Shown: positions 29,049-39,399 of the stretch, in pieces
Numbering within the stretch: the stretch's first letter is position 1
Layout: every line of letters starts with the position of its first letter
Made by a program: the position numbers and the translations under genes
Notes under the pieces: generated by a model
Seen by the model: only the letters and a program-made list of their open reading frames with translations
What the model was told of the DNA's origin: nothing
The model's database searches: none
From: Alphaproteobacteria bacterium
GTDB lineage: Bacteria; Pseudomonadota; Alphaproteobacteria; SHVP01
Direction: 5' to 3'
DNA length: 64,000 bases
Assembly (NCBI GenBank): GCA_040216735.1
Contig: JAVJOO010000004.1
Location: 518,966-582,965, forward strand

Positions 29049-31332
29049 ACACCACGTCCAGAGTTTCGCCAAAGCGGTCGTCCGTGCCGTTTTGCCCGCC
29101 GTATTTGTGGCGGCAACTCTCATCAATCCGGCGATTGCACAAATTGTCGATCGAATCGACGTAGTCGGGAACCAGCGCGTCGAAGACGCGACGGTTACGT
29201 CGTACATCCCGATCGCGCCCGGAACCTTCGTGTCCGACGGCGACATCGACCGCGCTTTGAAGGCCCTCTTTGCGACCGGCCTGTTTTCAGATGTTACGGT
29301 GCGACGTGAAGGTGCGAGTTTGGTTGTCAATGTGATTGAGAATCCAGTGATCAACCGGTTGGCATTCGAGGGCAACCGAAAAATTCGAACCGAAGTCCTC
29401 GAGGCCGAAGTCCAACTTCGCCCTCGCATCGTGTTTACCCGGGCGCGGGTACAGAGCGATGTGCAGCGCATTCTCCAGGTCTATCGCCGCAGCGGACGCT
29501 TTGCGGCAACCGTCGAACCGAAAGTCATTCAACTCGAGCAAAACCGGGTTGACCTCGTATTCGAGGTCAACGAAGGGCCCGTAACCAATATCCAGCGCAT
29601 CAACTTCATCGGAAACCAGGTCTTCTCTGACCGCAAACTTCGCGGGGTCGTTGCGACGAAGGAAACTCGTTTCTATCGCTTCCTGACATCGAACGACACC
29701 TACGACCCCGACCGCATTACCTTCGACCGTGAGCTGTTGCGTCGGTTCTATCTCAGCGAAGGATATGCCGACTTCCGAGTTGTTTCCGTCAATGCCGACC
29801 TCTCTCCCGACCGTGAAGGCTTCTATGTCACCGTCGCAATGGAGGAGGGAGCGAGGTTTCGTATCGGCGACATCTCGGTCGACTCGACCGTACGCGACCT
29901 CACGTCTGAACAGTTGGCTGGCGTCGTCGAGATGGAGTCAGGCGAGATCTACAATGCCGACAAAATCGAAATCGCGGTCGAGGACCTCAGCTTTAGCGTC
30001 GGACAGCTCGGATATGCCTTCGTCGATATTCGCCCGCGTCTGAATATCGATCGAGAGAAAAACATCATCGACGTGACCTTCGAAATGAACGAAGGCCCGC
30101 GGGTTTACGTCGAGAGGGTCAACATCACAGGCAACGTCCGGACCCTCGACAAAGTCATCCGGCGCCAATTCCGTCTCGCGGAAGGGGACGCCTTCGACAC
30201 CGCCAAGTTACGTGCCTCGCGCCGAAACGTTCGCGCGTTGGGATTCTTCCGTGATGTACAGATCACGCAAGAACCCGGCAGTTCCCCCGACCGGTCGGTC
30301 ATTAACGTCGACGTGCAAGAACAATCGACGGGAGAACTCAGCTTCGGGTTAGGCTTTTCAACAACCGACGGTCCGCTGGGCGACATATCCATCCGGGAAC
30401 GCAACTTGCTCGGCAAAGGACAAGACTTGCGGGCGGGTTTCTCTCTGTCCGGACGCACCCAGGAAATCGACCTATCGTTTACCGAACCAGCTTTCTTGGA
30501 GCGCAACATCGCCGCTGGGTTCGATATCTTTCGGCAAACAACCGACCTGCAGAGCGAGAGTTCCTACGACGCAAAGGAACTCGGCTTTGCCCTTCGTGCC
30601 GGGTACCCGCTCACGGACGCTCTTCGGCAGCGCTTCACCTACACCCTGCGCCAAGACACAATCGAAAACGTCGCTTCTGACGTTTCCTCGTTTATCGCCC
30701 TCCAAGCAGGAACCGAAGTGACATCGTCAGTCGCCCACGCTTTGACCTACGACAAACGCGATGACGTGATCGACCCCACCGAAGGCTACCGCGTTGTTGT
30801 CGAGCAAACTCTCGCGGGCTTTGGCGGCAGCAAGCGCTATTTCAAGAACACCATCGATTATCAAACCTACTACCCAATACGAGACGACATCGTGGGCTCG
30901 CTGGGAATCAATCAAGGTTTTATCGTTGGAATCGGCAAGGATGTCGGGATCGGCGATCGCTTTTTTCTGGGTGGAAACAATTTCCGCGGGTTTGGTCCCG
31001 CTGGGATTGGACCGCGTGACAAGACATCCGGTGACGCTCTCGGGGGTAACATATTCTACGTCGGTACCGCGGAGGTCCGCTTCCCGATTGGGCTCCCGCC
31101 CGAACTCGGCGTCAGCGGAATTGTATTCTCCCAAGCAGGTAGTCTTGCCCAAATCGACGATCCGCCTGCGGCACCACTTTTTGACGTCGGTTCGGTGCGG
31201 GCGTCGGCCGGCATCGGATTCGCCTGGAAATCCCCATTCGGACCCTTTCGAATTGACTATGCAAAGGCGCTACGACAAGAAACGTTGGACCGAACTCAGA
31301 ACATCTTTTTCAGCTTTGGCACGAGATTCTAA
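29032..31332 (+). CDS. bamA: Outer membrane protein assembly factor BamA
   Basis: Omp85-family central component of the BAM complex that inserts beta-barrel proteins into the outer membrane. The protein is about 766 residues: signal peptide (residues about 8-35, ending INPAIA), five POTRA domains to about residue 360, then a 16-strand barrel with the FFLGGNNFRGFGPAGIGPRD loop-6 region containing the RGF motif and a C-terminal aromatic strand ending in F. The GTG at 29032 overlaps rseP by 17 bases. The frame is open further upstream, but only inside rseP coding sequence. Confidence 0.94.
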   Translation: MDCSVRHHVQSFAKAVVRAVLPAVFVAATLINPAIAQIVDRIDVVGNQRVEDATVTSYIPIAPGTFVSDGDIDRALKALFATGLFSDVTVRREGASLVVNVIENPVINRLAFEGNRKIRTEVLEAEVQLRPRIVFTRARVQSDVQRILQVYRRSGRFAATVEPKVIQLEQNRVDLVFEVNEGPVTNIQRINFIGNQVFSDRKLRGVVATKETRFYRFLTSNDTYDPDRITFDRELLRRFYLSEGYADFRVVSVNADLSPDREGFYVTVAMEEGARFRIGDISVDSTVRDLTSEQLAGVVEMESGEIYNADKIEIAVEDLSFSVGQLGYAFVDIRPRLNIDREKNIIDVTFEMNEGPRVYVERVNITGNVRTLDKVIRRQFRLAEGDAFDTAKLRASRRNVRALGFFRDVQITQEPGSSPDRSVINVDVQEQSTGELSFGLGFSTTDGPLGDISIRERNLLGKGQDLRAGFSLSGRTQEIDLSFTEPAFLERNIAAGFDIFRQTTDLQSESSYDAKELGFALRAGYPLTDALRQRFTYTLRQDTIENVASDVSSFIALQAGTEVTSSVAHALTYDKRDDVIDPTEGYRVVVEQTLAGFGGSKRYFKNTIDYQTYYPIRDDIVGSLGINQGFIVGIGKDVGIGDRFFLGGNNFRGFGPAGIGPRDKTSGDALGGNIFYVGTAEVRFPIGLPPELGVSGIVFSQAGSLAQIDDPPAAPLFDVGSVRASAGIGFAWKSPFGPFRIDYAKALRQETLDRTQNIFFSFGTRF

Positions 31333-31925
31333 TGGCACACCCTGCAAGAACATTTAACTCCAAGTATTGGCCTCTCGTGTTGGCCGCCATGTGCCTGACA
31401 TTGTTGGTCCAGACCTCTACAGCATTCGCCCAGCAGAACCCGACCGAGGCTCCCAAGTTCGGTTTCGTTAACCTCGTCCGCGTTGCGCAAGAGGCAAATG
31501 CCGCTGTAACCGCAGGCAAAAGAATCGAGGCCTACGGGAAGAACGTGGAGCAACGGTTTCGGACCCGTGAAGAAGCGCTTCGCGAGGAAGATCAGGCCCT
31601 GGGGCGGCGGCGTTCGATTTTGGCGCCCGACGCGTTTCGGGAAGAAGACCGCAAGTTCAGAGAGAAAGTTGACCTCGCTCAGAGGGAGTTCCAAGAAATC
31701 AGACGTCAGGTGCAGCAAGCCACCTTCGAGGCACAACAAATCATCGACGAAAGGATGACGACAATCATCAGCGAGGTCGCCGCCGAACGGAAAATCAACT
31801 TTGTGTTCAACCAAACGCAAGTCACCTTCGTCAATCCTCTTGCTCAGTTCGATCTCACCGACGAAGTCGTTCGCCGAATGAATGCGACGCTACCGGAAGT
31901 TCCGGTCAACTTGCCAAAGGAGTAG
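31332..31925 (+). CDS. skp: OmpH/Skp family periplasmic chaperone
   Basis: Periplasmic holdase for unfolded outer-membrane proteins. The 197-residue protein has an N-terminal signal peptide (hydrophobic core VLAAMCLTLLVQTSTAFA), KFGFVNLVRVAQEANA as the typical first strand, a long charged alpha-helical coiled-coil tentacle region (about residues 60-145) and a C-terminal strand. Location between bamA and lpxD is the classic position. The ATG overlaps the bamA stop (TAATG). Confidence 0.9.
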   Translation: MAHPARTFNSKYWPLVLAAMCLTLLVQTSTAFAQQNPTEAPKFGFVNLVRVAQEANAAVTAGKRIEAYGKNVEQRFRTREEALREEDQALGRRRSILAPDAFREEDRKFREKVDLAQREFQEIRRQVQQATFEAQQIIDERMTTIISEVAAERKINFVFNQTQVTFVNPLAQFDLTDEVVRRMNATLPEVPVNLPKE

Positions 31926-31927
31926 GG

Positions 31928-32959
31928 ATGGCGGATCCGCGGTTTTTTGATCGCCAGGGTCCCTTTACGCTCGGTGACATCGTTTCGGTCGCGGGGGCGT
32001 CGCTACCGTCGGAAATCGACCCCGATCGATCTTTCGACGATGTGGCGCCGCTCATCGGAGCCAATGCAAAGAAAGTAAGTTTTCTTGATAACCCCAAATA
32101 CATCGGGGCGTTCAAGGAAACCCGAGCTGGTGCCTGTTTCGTTAGTCCCCAAAATGCATCACACGCACCTGACGGAACGGTCGTTCTGGTCACGGAATCA
32201 CCCTATCGCGCCTTTGCTCTAGCAGCCCGAATGTTCTATCCGCTAAGTGCAACGCTGGAGACAGAGGCGGATGGTAGGGCGATTCATTCCACCGCTCGAC
32301 TTGGAAAAGGCTGCGTCGTTGGACACGGTGTCGTCATAGAAGCCCACGTCGAGATTGGCGACGGAACTCGGATCGGCCCCAACACCTTTGTCAAACGCGG
32401 CGTCGTGATCGGGCGCGACTGTATCCTTCACGACTCGGTCACCGTGAGTCATGCAATCGTCGGGAACCGAGTCGAGATTCACGCGGGCGCCAAGATCGGT
32501 CAAGACGGGTTTGGCTTCGCACCCGATCCGCCTGGATACATCACCGTTCCACAACTGGGCCGTGTCCTTATCGGCAACGACGTCAGCATCGGCGCCAACA
32601 CGACAATCGATCGCGGCGCCGGTCCGGATACGAAGATCGGCGACAACTGTCGCATTGATAATCTGGTTCAGATCGCGCACAACGTCGAACTCGGGCGCGG
32701 CTGTGTGTTGGCAGCACAAGTCGGCATATCGGGAAGTACCAAAATCGGCGACTATGTCGTGATGGGGGGGCAAGTCGGATTGGCGGGTCACCTGACCGTG
32801 GCGTCGGGCGTCGTGTTGGCCGGGAAATCCGGCGTCACACACGATCTGAAAGAACCTGGGACATACGGTGGATTTCCTGCCGTACCTGTGCGCGAATGGC
32901 GCAAGCAAGTCGCGCTTCTGCGCCGGTTGGCAAAAAAGAGGGATGGGAATGATGGCTGA
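31928..32959 (+). CDS. lpxD: UDP-3-O-(3-hydroxyacyl)glucosamine N-acyltransferase
   Basis: Third enzyme of lipid A synthesis. The 343-residue protein has the uridine-binding N-terminal domain, then a left-handed beta-helix of hexapeptide repeats (from about residue 110). The active-site His is expected in the [12 protein letters not shown] segment. The end [17 protein letters not shown] and a short C-terminal helix complete it. It overlaps fabZ by about 10 bases. Confidence 0.96.
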   Translation: MADPRFFDRQGPFTLGDIVSVAGASLPSEIDPDRSFDDVAPLIGANAKKVSFLDNPKYIGAFKETRAGACFVSPQNASHAPDGTVVLVTESPYRAFALAARMFYPLSATLETEADGRAIHSTARLGKGCVVGHGVVIEAHVEIGDGTRIGPNTFVKRGVVIGRDCILHDSVTVSHAIVGNRVEIHAGAKIGQDGFGFAPDPPGYITVPQLGRVLIGNDVSIGANTTIDRGAGPDTKIGDNCRIDNLVQIAHNVELGRGCVLAAQVGISGSTKIGDYVVMGGQVGLAGHLTVASGVVLAGKSGVTHDLKEPGTYGGFPAVPVREWRKQVALLRRLAKKRDGNDG

Positions 32960-33437
32960 CGACATCTCGATGGAAACGACCGAAACTGCCGACATCCTAC
33001 GAATCGTCGAAATGATTCCGCATCGCTACCCGATGCTGATGATTGATCGCGTGGTCGACATGATCCGCGACCGCTCCGCGACCGGCATCAAAAACGTATC
33101 GATTAACGAACCTCAGTTCCGTGGCCACTTCCCCAATCACCCCGTCATGCCTGGTGTGATGATTGTCGAATCAATGGCGCAGACAGCGGCAGTCCTAGTG
33201 GTTCACACCCTCGGCCCCGATGCGGAAGGAAAGCTAGTCTATTTCATGTCGATCGACGGGGCGCGTTTTAGGCGACCGGTCGTCCCAGGGGATACCATGA
33301 ACGTACATGTTACCAAGGTGCGCAATCGTGGTCCGGTGTGGAAATTTCAGGCCGTCGCGAAGGTGGAGGGCCGCGTCGTCGCCGAAGCAGAGTTCGCTGC
33401 AATGATCCGTGAAGACGATGGGGGCTCGCTCGCGTGA
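32949..33437 (+). CDS. fabZ: 3-hydroxyacyl-[acyl-carrier-protein] dehydratase
   Basis: Hot-dog-fold dehydratase of fatty acid elongation, which competes with LpxA for 3-hydroxyacyl-ACP. The protein is about 162 residues. The catalytic His and Glu lie in [33 protein letters not shown] is the N-terminal signature. ATGs at 32943, 32949 and 32952 are all in frame; a GAGGG ribosome site at 32938-32942 favours 32949 or 32952. Overlaps lpxA by 4 bases (GTGA). Confidence 0.95.
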   Translation: MMADDISMETTETADILRIVEMIPHRYPMLMIDRVVDMIRDRSATGIKNVSINEPQFRGHFPNHPVMPGVMIVESMAQTAAVLVVHTLGPDAEGKLVYFMSIDGARFRRPVVPGDTMNVHVTKVRNRGPVWKFQAVAKVEGRVVAEAEFAAMIREDDGGSLA

Positions 33438-34234
33438 CGACGGTGCACCCGACGGCGATCGTTTCTCCCGGTGCGGAAATCGACGCCACCGCAAAGATCG
33501 GTCCGTATTGCGTCGTTGGCGAGAAGGTAAAGATCGCCGAAGGGGTACAGCTTAGGAGTCACGTTGTCGTCGACGGTGCCACCGAGATTGGACCGCACGC
33601 GACGATCTTCCCGTTCGCGTCGATCGGTTTGCAGCCTCAGGATCTTAAATACGAAGGCGAGAATTCTCGCTTGGTGATCGGTGCCAACGCTGTGATTCGA
33701 GAGCATGCCACCCTCAATACCGGCACTAAAGGGGGGGGTATGCTTACCCAGGTTGGCGACAACTGTTTGATTATGGTCGGCGCTCACGTCGCGCATGATT
33801 GCAAGGTCGGCAACAACGTGATCCTCGCGAACAACGCGACGCTTGCTGGACACGTAGAAGTGGGGGACTACGCCATTCTTGGCGGCCTTAGCGCCGTGCA
33901 TCAGTTCGTTAGAATCGGTCGGCACGCCATGGTGGGTGGCATGACCGGCGTAGAAAACGATGTCATTCCCTATGGGTCGGTCACCGGCAATCGCGCGCAC
34001 CTGTCTGGACTGAATATCATCGGTCTAAAACGCCGCGGTTTCAGCCGCGAGGCGATCCACGATCTGCGTCATGCCTACCGTGTCCTTTTCGCGCCCGATG
34101 GAACCTTGCAGGATCGCCTGTCCGAGGTCGAACGGACCTATGCTGGAAACGATGTTGTCATGGAGATCGTCGCCTTCGTCCAATCCGATTCGTCCCGGGC
34201 GATCTGCCAACCGCAGGCAGAGCGTGCCGCCTAA
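33434..34234 (+). CDS. lpxA: Acyl-ACP--UDP-N-acetylglucosamine O-acyltransferase
   Basis: First enzyme of lipid A synthesis. The 266-residue protein begins [20 protein letters not shown], carries the hexapeptide-repeat beta-helix with the catalytic His in [15 protein letters not shown] (near 120), and ends with a helical domain with [13 protein letters not shown]. The GTG start overlaps the fabZ stop. The end overlaps lpxI by 11 bases. Confidence 0.96.
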   Translation: MTTVHPTAIVSPGAEIDATAKIGPYCVVGEKVKIAEGVQLRSHVVVDGATEIGPHATIFPFASIGLQPQDLKYEGENSRLVIGANAVIREHATLNTGTKGGGMLTQVGDNCLIMVGAHVAHDCKVGNNVILANNATLAGHVEVGDYAILGGLSAVHQFVRIGRHAMVGGMTGVENDVIPYGSVTGNRAHLSGLNIIGLKRRGFSREAIHDLRHAYRVLFAPDGTLQDRLSEVERTYAGNDVVMEIVAFVQSDSSRAICQPQAERAA

Positions 34235-35054
34235 AGTCGGGCTATTAGCCGGGACTGGAAACCTCCCGCGCCGCCTTGTCGATGCCTGTGAGATGCAGAA
34301 GCGCGACGTTTTCGTCGTCACCTTCGAAGGCGACAACCACAACGATGAACTCAACGACGTTGCGGGCGCCTGTGTTCATCTCGGTCAAGTCGGAACGGTC
34401 TTTCGTCTCCTGAAAGAAAACGGATGCGAAGAAGTCGCGATGGCGGGTCGGTTCCGGCGCCCCGCGTATAACCAACTCAAGCTAGACCTCCGAGCCACGC
34501 GTCTATTGCCGAAACTCCTCCGAGCAAAGGGCGACGATGCGCTGCTCCGTGTTCTAACCGGGGCGCTGGAGCACGAAGGATTTAAGGTTGTCGGCGCCGA
34601 GTCTTTGTTGCCGACGCTTCAAATCGGCCCTGGGAACCTCGGCAGCAAAAGTCCCCAGCAGGAAGACCAAGCCGACATCGCTCTGGGGTCGGAAATTATT
34701 CGCCTTCTCGGGCCCTACGATGTCGGTCAGGCAGTGGTCGTTCGGCGCGGTCGGGTTCTGGGTGTCGAAGGACCGGAGGGCACCGATGCGCTTCTTGAAC
34801 GATGTGCCACCTTTGACAGTGTCACTGGCGGTACACTGGTCAAGATGCGCAAGCCAGGTCAGGACGAGCGCGTCGACCTTCCCTCGATCGGACCGGAAAC
34901 CATTCGCCGTGCCGCCGCCGCGCGACTCGCCGGCGTCGCTATTGAGGCGCACGCCACATTGGTTCTCGATCAGGAAGAAGTCCGTGCCCAGGCCGACCGG
35001 TTCGGCATATTCGTCGTCGGCTTTGTCGAGGCGACCACGTCGGATCGTCAATGA
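34224..35054 (+). CDS. lpxI: UDP-2,3-diacylglucosamine diphosphatase LpxI
   Basis: Hydrolyses UDP-2,3-diacylglucosamine to lipid X. This is the LpxI (DUF1009) type that replaces LpxH in alphaproteobacteria. The protein is about 276 residues: [19 protein letters not shown] at the start, GRFRRPAYNQLKLDL and a C-terminal catalytic domain with DEGVDLPSIGPET-like sequence (here DERVDLPSIGPETIRRA). The GTG at 34224 lies inside the end of lpxA, consistent with coupling. The stop overlaps lpxB by 4 bases. Confidence 0.93.
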   Translation: MPPKVGLLAGTGNLPRRLVDACEMQKRDVFVVTFEGDNHNDELNDVAGACVHLGQVGTVFRLLKENGCEEVAMAGRFRRPAYNQLKLDLRATRLLPKLLRAKGDDALLRVLTGALEHEGFKVVGAESLLPTLQIGPGNLGSKSPQQEDQADIALGSEIIRLLGPYDVGQAVVVRRGRVLGVEGPEGTDALLERCATFDSVTGGTLVKMRKPGQDERVDLPSIGPETIRRAAAARLAGVAIEAHATLVLDQEEVRAQADRFGIFVVGFVEATTSDRQ

Positions 35055-36211
35055 CTTCGCCACTAAAGGTGATGTTGGTCGCAGGCGAACCATCCGGCGA
35101 CGTTTTGGGCGCAGCACTCATGCGTGCCCTCCGGCGCAGAACAAGCGACGTCGTCTTCGTCGGAATTGGCGGATCGAAAATGGCAGTCGAAGGGTTGAAC
35201 AGTATTGTCCCGATACAAGACCTTTCCGTCATGGGCCTTGTTGAGGTGCTGCCTCGAACCTTTCTACTACTTCGACATATTCGCCAGACCGCCGCATTTG
35301 CACGCCGAGAACGACCGGATGTACTCGTAACGATCGATGCGCCGGGTTTTAACTTCCGTCTGGCCAAACGCCTCGGCGACACGCAAATCCCACGTGTCCA
35401 TTACGTAGCACCGTCGGTTTGGGCATGGCGGCCACAACGCGCAAAGAAGATCGCTCAGTTGTTCGATCACCTTCTCGCACTACTACCGTTCGAGCCGCCC
35501 TACTTCGAAGCGGAGGGTTTGGACACAACGTTCGTCGGGCATCCCGCCTTAGAACAGGTCCGCCGTTACGACTCTGAGGATTTCCGAGCCCGTCACGGGG
35601 TCGCCACAACGGCTCCCATCCTCTTGGTCCTGCCGGGTAGCCGACGAAGCGAAACGAATCGGCTCCTGCCGGTATATTCAGAAACCGTGCGGCAGCTTTG
35701 TGCCGTGGATCCAACCCTCAGGATCGTGGTGCCGACAGTCGACGGCGTCGAGCAGGCTGTCCGATCGAGTGTTCAAACGTGGCCGGGAAAACCCATCGTT
35801 GTAACCACGGAGGCCGACAAGACGTCGGCCTTTGCTGCAGCGACTGCCGCTTTAGCGGCGTCTGGAACGATTTCACTTGAGTTGGCCTTGGCCAGGGTAC
35901 CCACCGTGGTCGCTTACGACGTTAACCCCATCACGGCATTTATCGCTAAACGACTGGTCAAGACGCAGTATGTCTCTCTCGTCAATATCGTGATGTCCCG
36001 AGAAATTGTTCCCGAGTACTTGCTCGGCAAATGCCGGTCCGCGCTCTTGATCCCGGCGGTCACCCGCCTATTGCAGAATCCCGACGCGCGCGCAGATCAG
36101 GTGGCAGGGTTTGACGAAGCCATCAAAGCGCTGGGTACCGGGCAAGATGCGCCCAGCGATACGGCGGCGCAGATTGTCCTCAAGCTTGCTGACCGGCAGA
36201 CCGCACCCTAA
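35051..36211 (+). CDS. lpxB: Lipid-A-disaccharide synthase
   Basis: GT19 glycosyltransferase joining lipid X and UDP-diacylglucosamine. The 386-residue protein begins VMLVAGEPSGDVLGAALM, has IDAPGFNFRLAK, HYVAPSVWAWRPQRAKK, LVLPGSRRSE and the C-terminal TQYVSLVNIVMSREIVPEYL. All are conserved LpxB landmarks. It ends the plus-strand run that began at rpsB and converges with gltA. Confidence 0.96.
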   Translation: MTSPLKVMLVAGEPSGDVLGAALMRALRRRTSDVVFVGIGGSKMAVEGLNSIVPIQDLSVMGLVEVLPRTFLLLRHIRQTAAFARRERPDVLVTIDAPGFNFRLAKRLGDTQIPRVHYVAPSVWAWRPQRAKKIAQLFDHLLALLPFEPPYFEAEGLDTTFVGHPALEQVRRYDSEDFRARHGVATTAPILLVLPGSRRSETNRLLPVYSETVRQLCAVDPTLRIVVPTVDGVEQAVRSSVQTWPGKPIVVTTEADKTSAFAAATAALAASGTISLELALARVPTVVAYDVNPITAFIAKRLVKTQYVSLVNIVMSREIVPEYLLGKCRSALLIPAVTRLLQNPDARADQVAGFDEAIKALGTGQDAPSDTAAQIVLKLADRQTAP

Positions 36212-36222
36212 GCAAACTGCCG

Positions 36223-36426
36223 TCAGTTATTGACAATCGACCAAATCAGAGCCCCGAGGGCCCCAGCGGCCGCACTTCGCACGACGTAACGTTTTGCCCG
36301 CCACATGACGGAAGGGACGTTGTCGTTCGCCGGACGTAGCAGGACGCGCCGCCGCGTCAGAGGCCGCAAGACCCGGCGGGGTCGCGCACCGCCAACGGAG
36401 GCATCTGCACGCAGAACCCTAGCCAC
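36223..36426 (-). CDS. Possible small basic membrane protein downstream of gltA
   Basis: A 67-codon minus-strand frame starts at a GTG that overlaps the gltA stop by 8 bases. The protein is highly basic (about 15 Arg), contains [11 protein letters not shown] (a PANDN segment often seen in small alphaproteobacterial proteins) and ends with a hydrophobic helix [20 protein letters not shown] do not recognise a family. Position directly after gltA in the same direction makes translation plausible, but there is no independent support. Confidence 0.35.
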   Translation of the reverse strand: MARVLRADASVGGARPRRVLRPLTRRRVLLRPANDNVPSVMWRAKRYVVRSAAAGALGALIWSIVNN

Positions 36427-37720
36427 GCTTGTTGACCGGAACGTAACTGCGTTGCTCGGGACCGGTGTACAACTGCCGCGGTCGCCCGATTTTCTGGCTG
36501 GGGTCTTCGACCATTTCCGACCAATGGGCAATCCATCCAACTGTACGAGCCAGCGCGAACAGCACTGTGAACATGCTGGTCGGAAATCCCATGGCCCTAA
36601 GGATAATCCCCGAATAGAAATCGACGTTGGGGAATAGTTTTCTCTCGACGAAATACTCGTCTTCTAGGGCGATCCGTTCTAGTTCCATTGCGAGCTTAAG
36701 CAAAGGCTCGTCTTGAGCGCCGAGCGCCTCGAGAACCTGATGCGCCGAATCCTTCAGCGCTGCCGCCCGAGGGTCGTAATTCTTGTAGACGCGGTGCCCA
36801 AAACCCATGAGGCGGAACGGATCGTTCTTGTCTTTAGCGCGCTCAAGAAACTCAGGGATACGGGCAACCGAGCCGATTTCGTTCAACATGTTCAGAACGG
36901 CTTCGTTGGCACCGCCATGGGCCGGGCCCCACAAACTGGCGATACCAGCGGCAATACACGCGAAGGGGTTGGCTCCAGACGATCCGGCAAGCCGGACGGT
37001 CGACGTCGAGGCGTTTTGCTCATGGTCGGCGTGCAGAATAAAGATGCGCGCCATGGCCTTGGTGAAAATCTCGCTCTGTTGAAAATCTTCGCCAGGGACC
37101 GAAAACATCATGTGGAGGAAGTTCGAAACGTAGTCTAGGTCGTTCCGCGGATAGATGAACGGTTGCCCGACCGAATATTTGTAGGCCATCGCTGCGATCG
37201 TCGGAATCTTGGCGATCATTCGGTGGGCCGAAATCCGCCGATGTTCCGGGTTCTCGATGTCGAGGCTGTCATGATAGAAAGCCGACAGAGCGCCGACTAC
37301 ACCGCAGACGACAGCCATCGGGTGGGCGTCCCGCCGAAATCCACGGAAGAAGTAGCTCAGTTGCTCGTGGACCATCGTGTGATAGGTGATGGTCCGTTCG
37401 AATTCCTCTTTCGCGCGGCGGTCGGGAAGCTCCCCGTACAGCAGCAAATAGCAGGTTTCCAAATAGTCGGCAGTTTCAGCAAGCTGCTCGATCGAATAGC
37501 CGCGATAGAGCAACACGCCCTCGTCGCCGTCGATATAGGTAATCTTCGATTCGCAACTCGCCGTCGACGTAAAGCCGGGGTCATACGTGAACCTACCCGT
37601 CGCGCCGTAAAGCTTGCGAATATCGAGGACATCTGGCCCGATCGAGCCATGCATGACCGGTAAGTCTACTTCGAATCCAGCGCCAGTAAGTTTGGCTGCT
37701 TCGGTTTTGTCCTCCGCCAT
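36419..37720 (-). CDS. gltA: Citrate synthase
   Basis: Condenses acetyl-CoA and oxaloacetate at the entry of the TCA cycle. The 433-residue protein is the hexameric type II form: [20 protein letters not shown], catalytic His regions [18 protein letters not shown] and [12 protein letters not shown], and the catalytic Asp near [15 protein letters not shown] sequence ([18 protein letters not shown]). A near-consensus promoter lies upstream at 37771-37799 and GGAAG precedes the ATG. It is downstream of gltX, as in most relatives. Confidence 0.97.
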   Translation of the reverse strand: MAEDKTEAAKLTGAGFEVDLPVMHGSIGPDVLDIRKLYGATGRFTYDPGFTSTASCESKITYIDGDEGVLLYRGYSIEQLAETADYLETCYLLLYGELPDRRAKEEFERTITYHTMVHEQLSYFFRGFRRDAHPMAVVCGVVGALSAFYHDSLDIENPEHRRISAHRMIAKIPTIAAMAYKYSVGQPFIYPRNDLDYVSNFLHMMFSVPGEDFQQSEIFTKAMARIFILHADHEQNASTSTVRLAGSSGANPFACIAAGIASLWGPAHGGANEAVLNMLNEIGSVARIPEFLERAKDKNDPFRLMGFGHRVYKNYDPRAAALKDSAHQVLEALGAQDEPLLKLAMELERIALEDEYFVERKLFPNVDFYSGIILRAMGFPTSMFTVLFALARTVGWIAHWSEMVEDPSQKIGRPRQLYTGPEQRSYVPVNKRG

Positions 37721-37770
37721 GCTCTTCCTTTTTTGTTAGTTCCTGAGACGCCGTGGCGCCGAGCGCGCGG

Positions 37771-37799
37771 ATTATACACGTGCGCCCAATTTGTCGATA
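37771..37799 (-). promoter_or_regulatory. Probable sigma-70-type promoter of gltA
   Basis: On the minus strand TATAAT (37771-37776) is a perfect -10 box; TATCGA at 37794-37799 with a 17-base spacer, or TCGACA at 37792-37797 with 15, may serve as -35. It gives a leader of roughly 40-45 bases before the gltA ATG at 37720. Confidence 0.6.
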
Positions 37800-37845
37800 G
37801 TGCGAGGGCGTCCTGTAACTTACTGATAAAGAACGAAAAAATGAT

Positions 37846-39279
37846 TCATTCTTGAGTGCCCGCGTGAGGGGTATTGCGGTTCCTTACCGTTTCGATCCTC
37901 AGCAACGATTCCGCCCGGCCTAGAACACGCATAACATCGAAGACCCCCGGCGAGACCGTCCGTCCAGTCAAGGCGGCACGGAGCGGTTGCGCGATCTGTC
38001 CGAGCTTTACTCCTTCAGCACTCGCAAACTCCCTTAGGTTCGCCTCAAGGGTTGGTGCGTCCCACAGTGTCACATTGGCCAAGTAACGACCGAGTCGCTC
38101 CAAGATCACGAGGGCTTCGGCGGTCAGGAGTTTTTGGGCTTTTTCGTCTGGCGCAGGACCGCCGTCAACAAAATAAAACCCTGCATTATCAGCTAACTCT
38201 ACAAGTGTTTTAGCGCGTTGCTTTAGGTCTGGAAGAGCTTCCTTCAGACGTTCATTCTCTTCATCGTTCAGGCTGCGGCCAAGCGTTTGCAGGAGAAACG
38301 GCGAGACCAGTTTCGCCAACCGATCATCGTTGGATTCCCGGATGTAGTGGCCGTTCAGGTTATCGAGTTTCGCTAGGTCGAGGCGGGAGGGCGATTTCCC
38401 TATCGCGCCCAAGTCGAACCACGCGATCGCCTGTGCGGTGTCGATTATTTCGTCGTCCCCGTGCCCCCAACCGAGCCGTAGCAAGTAGTTTCGCATGGTC
38501 TCCGGCAGATAACCCATGTCACGGTAAGCCTCGACCCCTAGAGCACCGTGACGTTTGGACAGCTTGGCGCCGTCCGGACCGTGGATTAGCGGGATGTGGG
38601 CATAGACGGGTGGGGCCCAACCGAGCGCCTTGATTACGTTGATTTGGCGGAAAGCGTTGTTGAGGTGTTCGTCACCGCGAATGACGTGAGTAACACCCAT
38701 GTCGTGGTCGTCGACCACAACGGCAAGCATATACGTCGGCGTACCGTCGGACCGCAGCAGCACGATGTCGTCCAGAGCATCGTTCTCTACCGACACGACG
38801 CCCTGCACCTTGTCATCAATCGTTGTGGTCCCCGATAACGGTGCCCGGAATCGAATCACGGGCTCTATACCTTTTGGCGCATCTGCCGGGTCTTTGTCCC
38901 GCCACCGGCCATCGTAGAGTCGTGTCGTTCCCTGCGCGCGCGCGGCTTCACGCATTTCCGTGAGCTCCTCAGGCGTCGCATAACACCGATAAGCGTGGCC
39001 TTTCTCAAGAAGTTCATGTGCAACTTGCACGTGTCGCTGAACGTTGGAAAACTGGCTGACAGCCTCTCCGTCCCAATCCAACTCAAGCCACTTGAGACTT
39101 GAAAAGATCGCCGTAACGGCGGCGTCCGTGGAGCGTGCCCGGTCCGTATCCTCAATGCGCAGGGCAAACTTGCCGCCGCTATGGCGGGCAAAAAGCCAAT
39201 TGAACAGCGCGGTTCGCGCACCGCCAATGTGAAGATAACCGGTCGGAGAGGGGGCAAAACGGGTGACGATTTCACTCAT
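37846..39279 (-). CDS. gltX: Glutamyl-tRNA synthetase
   Basis: Class I aminoacyl-tRNA synthetase charging tRNA-Glu. The 477-residue protein has the HIGH-type motif in [19 protein letters not shown] and the KMSKS equivalent in [14 protein letters not shown] near residue 245. The anticodon-binding helical domain completes the C-terminus. Alphaproteobacteria may use such enzymes for both Glu and Gln tRNAs (non-discriminating), which sequence reading alone cannot decide. Divergent from the secreted protein gene at 39400. Confidence 0.97.
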   Translation of the reverse strand: MSEIVTRFAPSPTGYLHIGGARTALFNWLFARHSGGKFALRIEDTDRARSTDAAVTAIFSSLKWLELDWDGEAVSQFSNVQRHVQVAHELLEKGHAYRCYATPEELTEMREAARAQGTTRLYDGRWRDKDPADAPKGIEPVIRFRAPLSGTTTIDDKVQGVVSVENDALDDIVLLRSDGTPTYMLAVVVDDHDMGVTHVIRGDEHLNNAFRQINVIKALGWAPPVYAHIPLIHGPDGAKLSKRHGALGVEAYRDMGYLPETMRNYLLRLGWGHGDDEIIDTAQAIAWFDLGAIGKSPSRLDLAKLDNLNGHYIRESNDDRLAKLVSPFLLQTLGRSLNDEENERLKEALPDLKQRAKTLVELADNAGFYFVDGGPAPDEKAQKLLTAEALVILERLGRYLANVTLWDAPTLEANLREFASAEGVKLGQIAQPLRAALTGRTVSPGVFDVMRVLGRAESLLRIETVRNRNTPHAGTQE

Positions 39280-39352
39280 CGCAAACCCCGCTGAAGTCCA
39301 GGCTGACGTCTTGACCCATTGTCATTCCATAGCGCATATCGAGGAGGCAGTG

Positions 39353-39391
39353 ATGGCACAGCCTGATTGCGAAGCAAACCCCCGTCGGTAA
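39353..39391 (+). CDS. Possible 12-residue leader peptide
   Basis: ATG 39353 follows a strong GAGGAGG site (39341-39347) by five bases and reads MAQPDCEANPRR to a TAA at 39389-39391. The stop overlaps the AAGGAA ribosome site of the next gene, whose ATG is at 39400 in a different frame. The arrangement looks like a leader ORF that couples translation to the secreted protein gene. No run of a single amino acid is present, so classical attenuation is not suggested. Confidence 0.4.
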   Translation: MAQPDCEANPRR

Positions 39392-39399
39392 GGAAACCC

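Noticed and set aside
36211..36230. AACTG-CCGT-CAGTT hairpin between lpxB and the gltA-side genes
   Set aside because: Only five base pairs and no clear T-tract on either strand; too weak to call a terminator.
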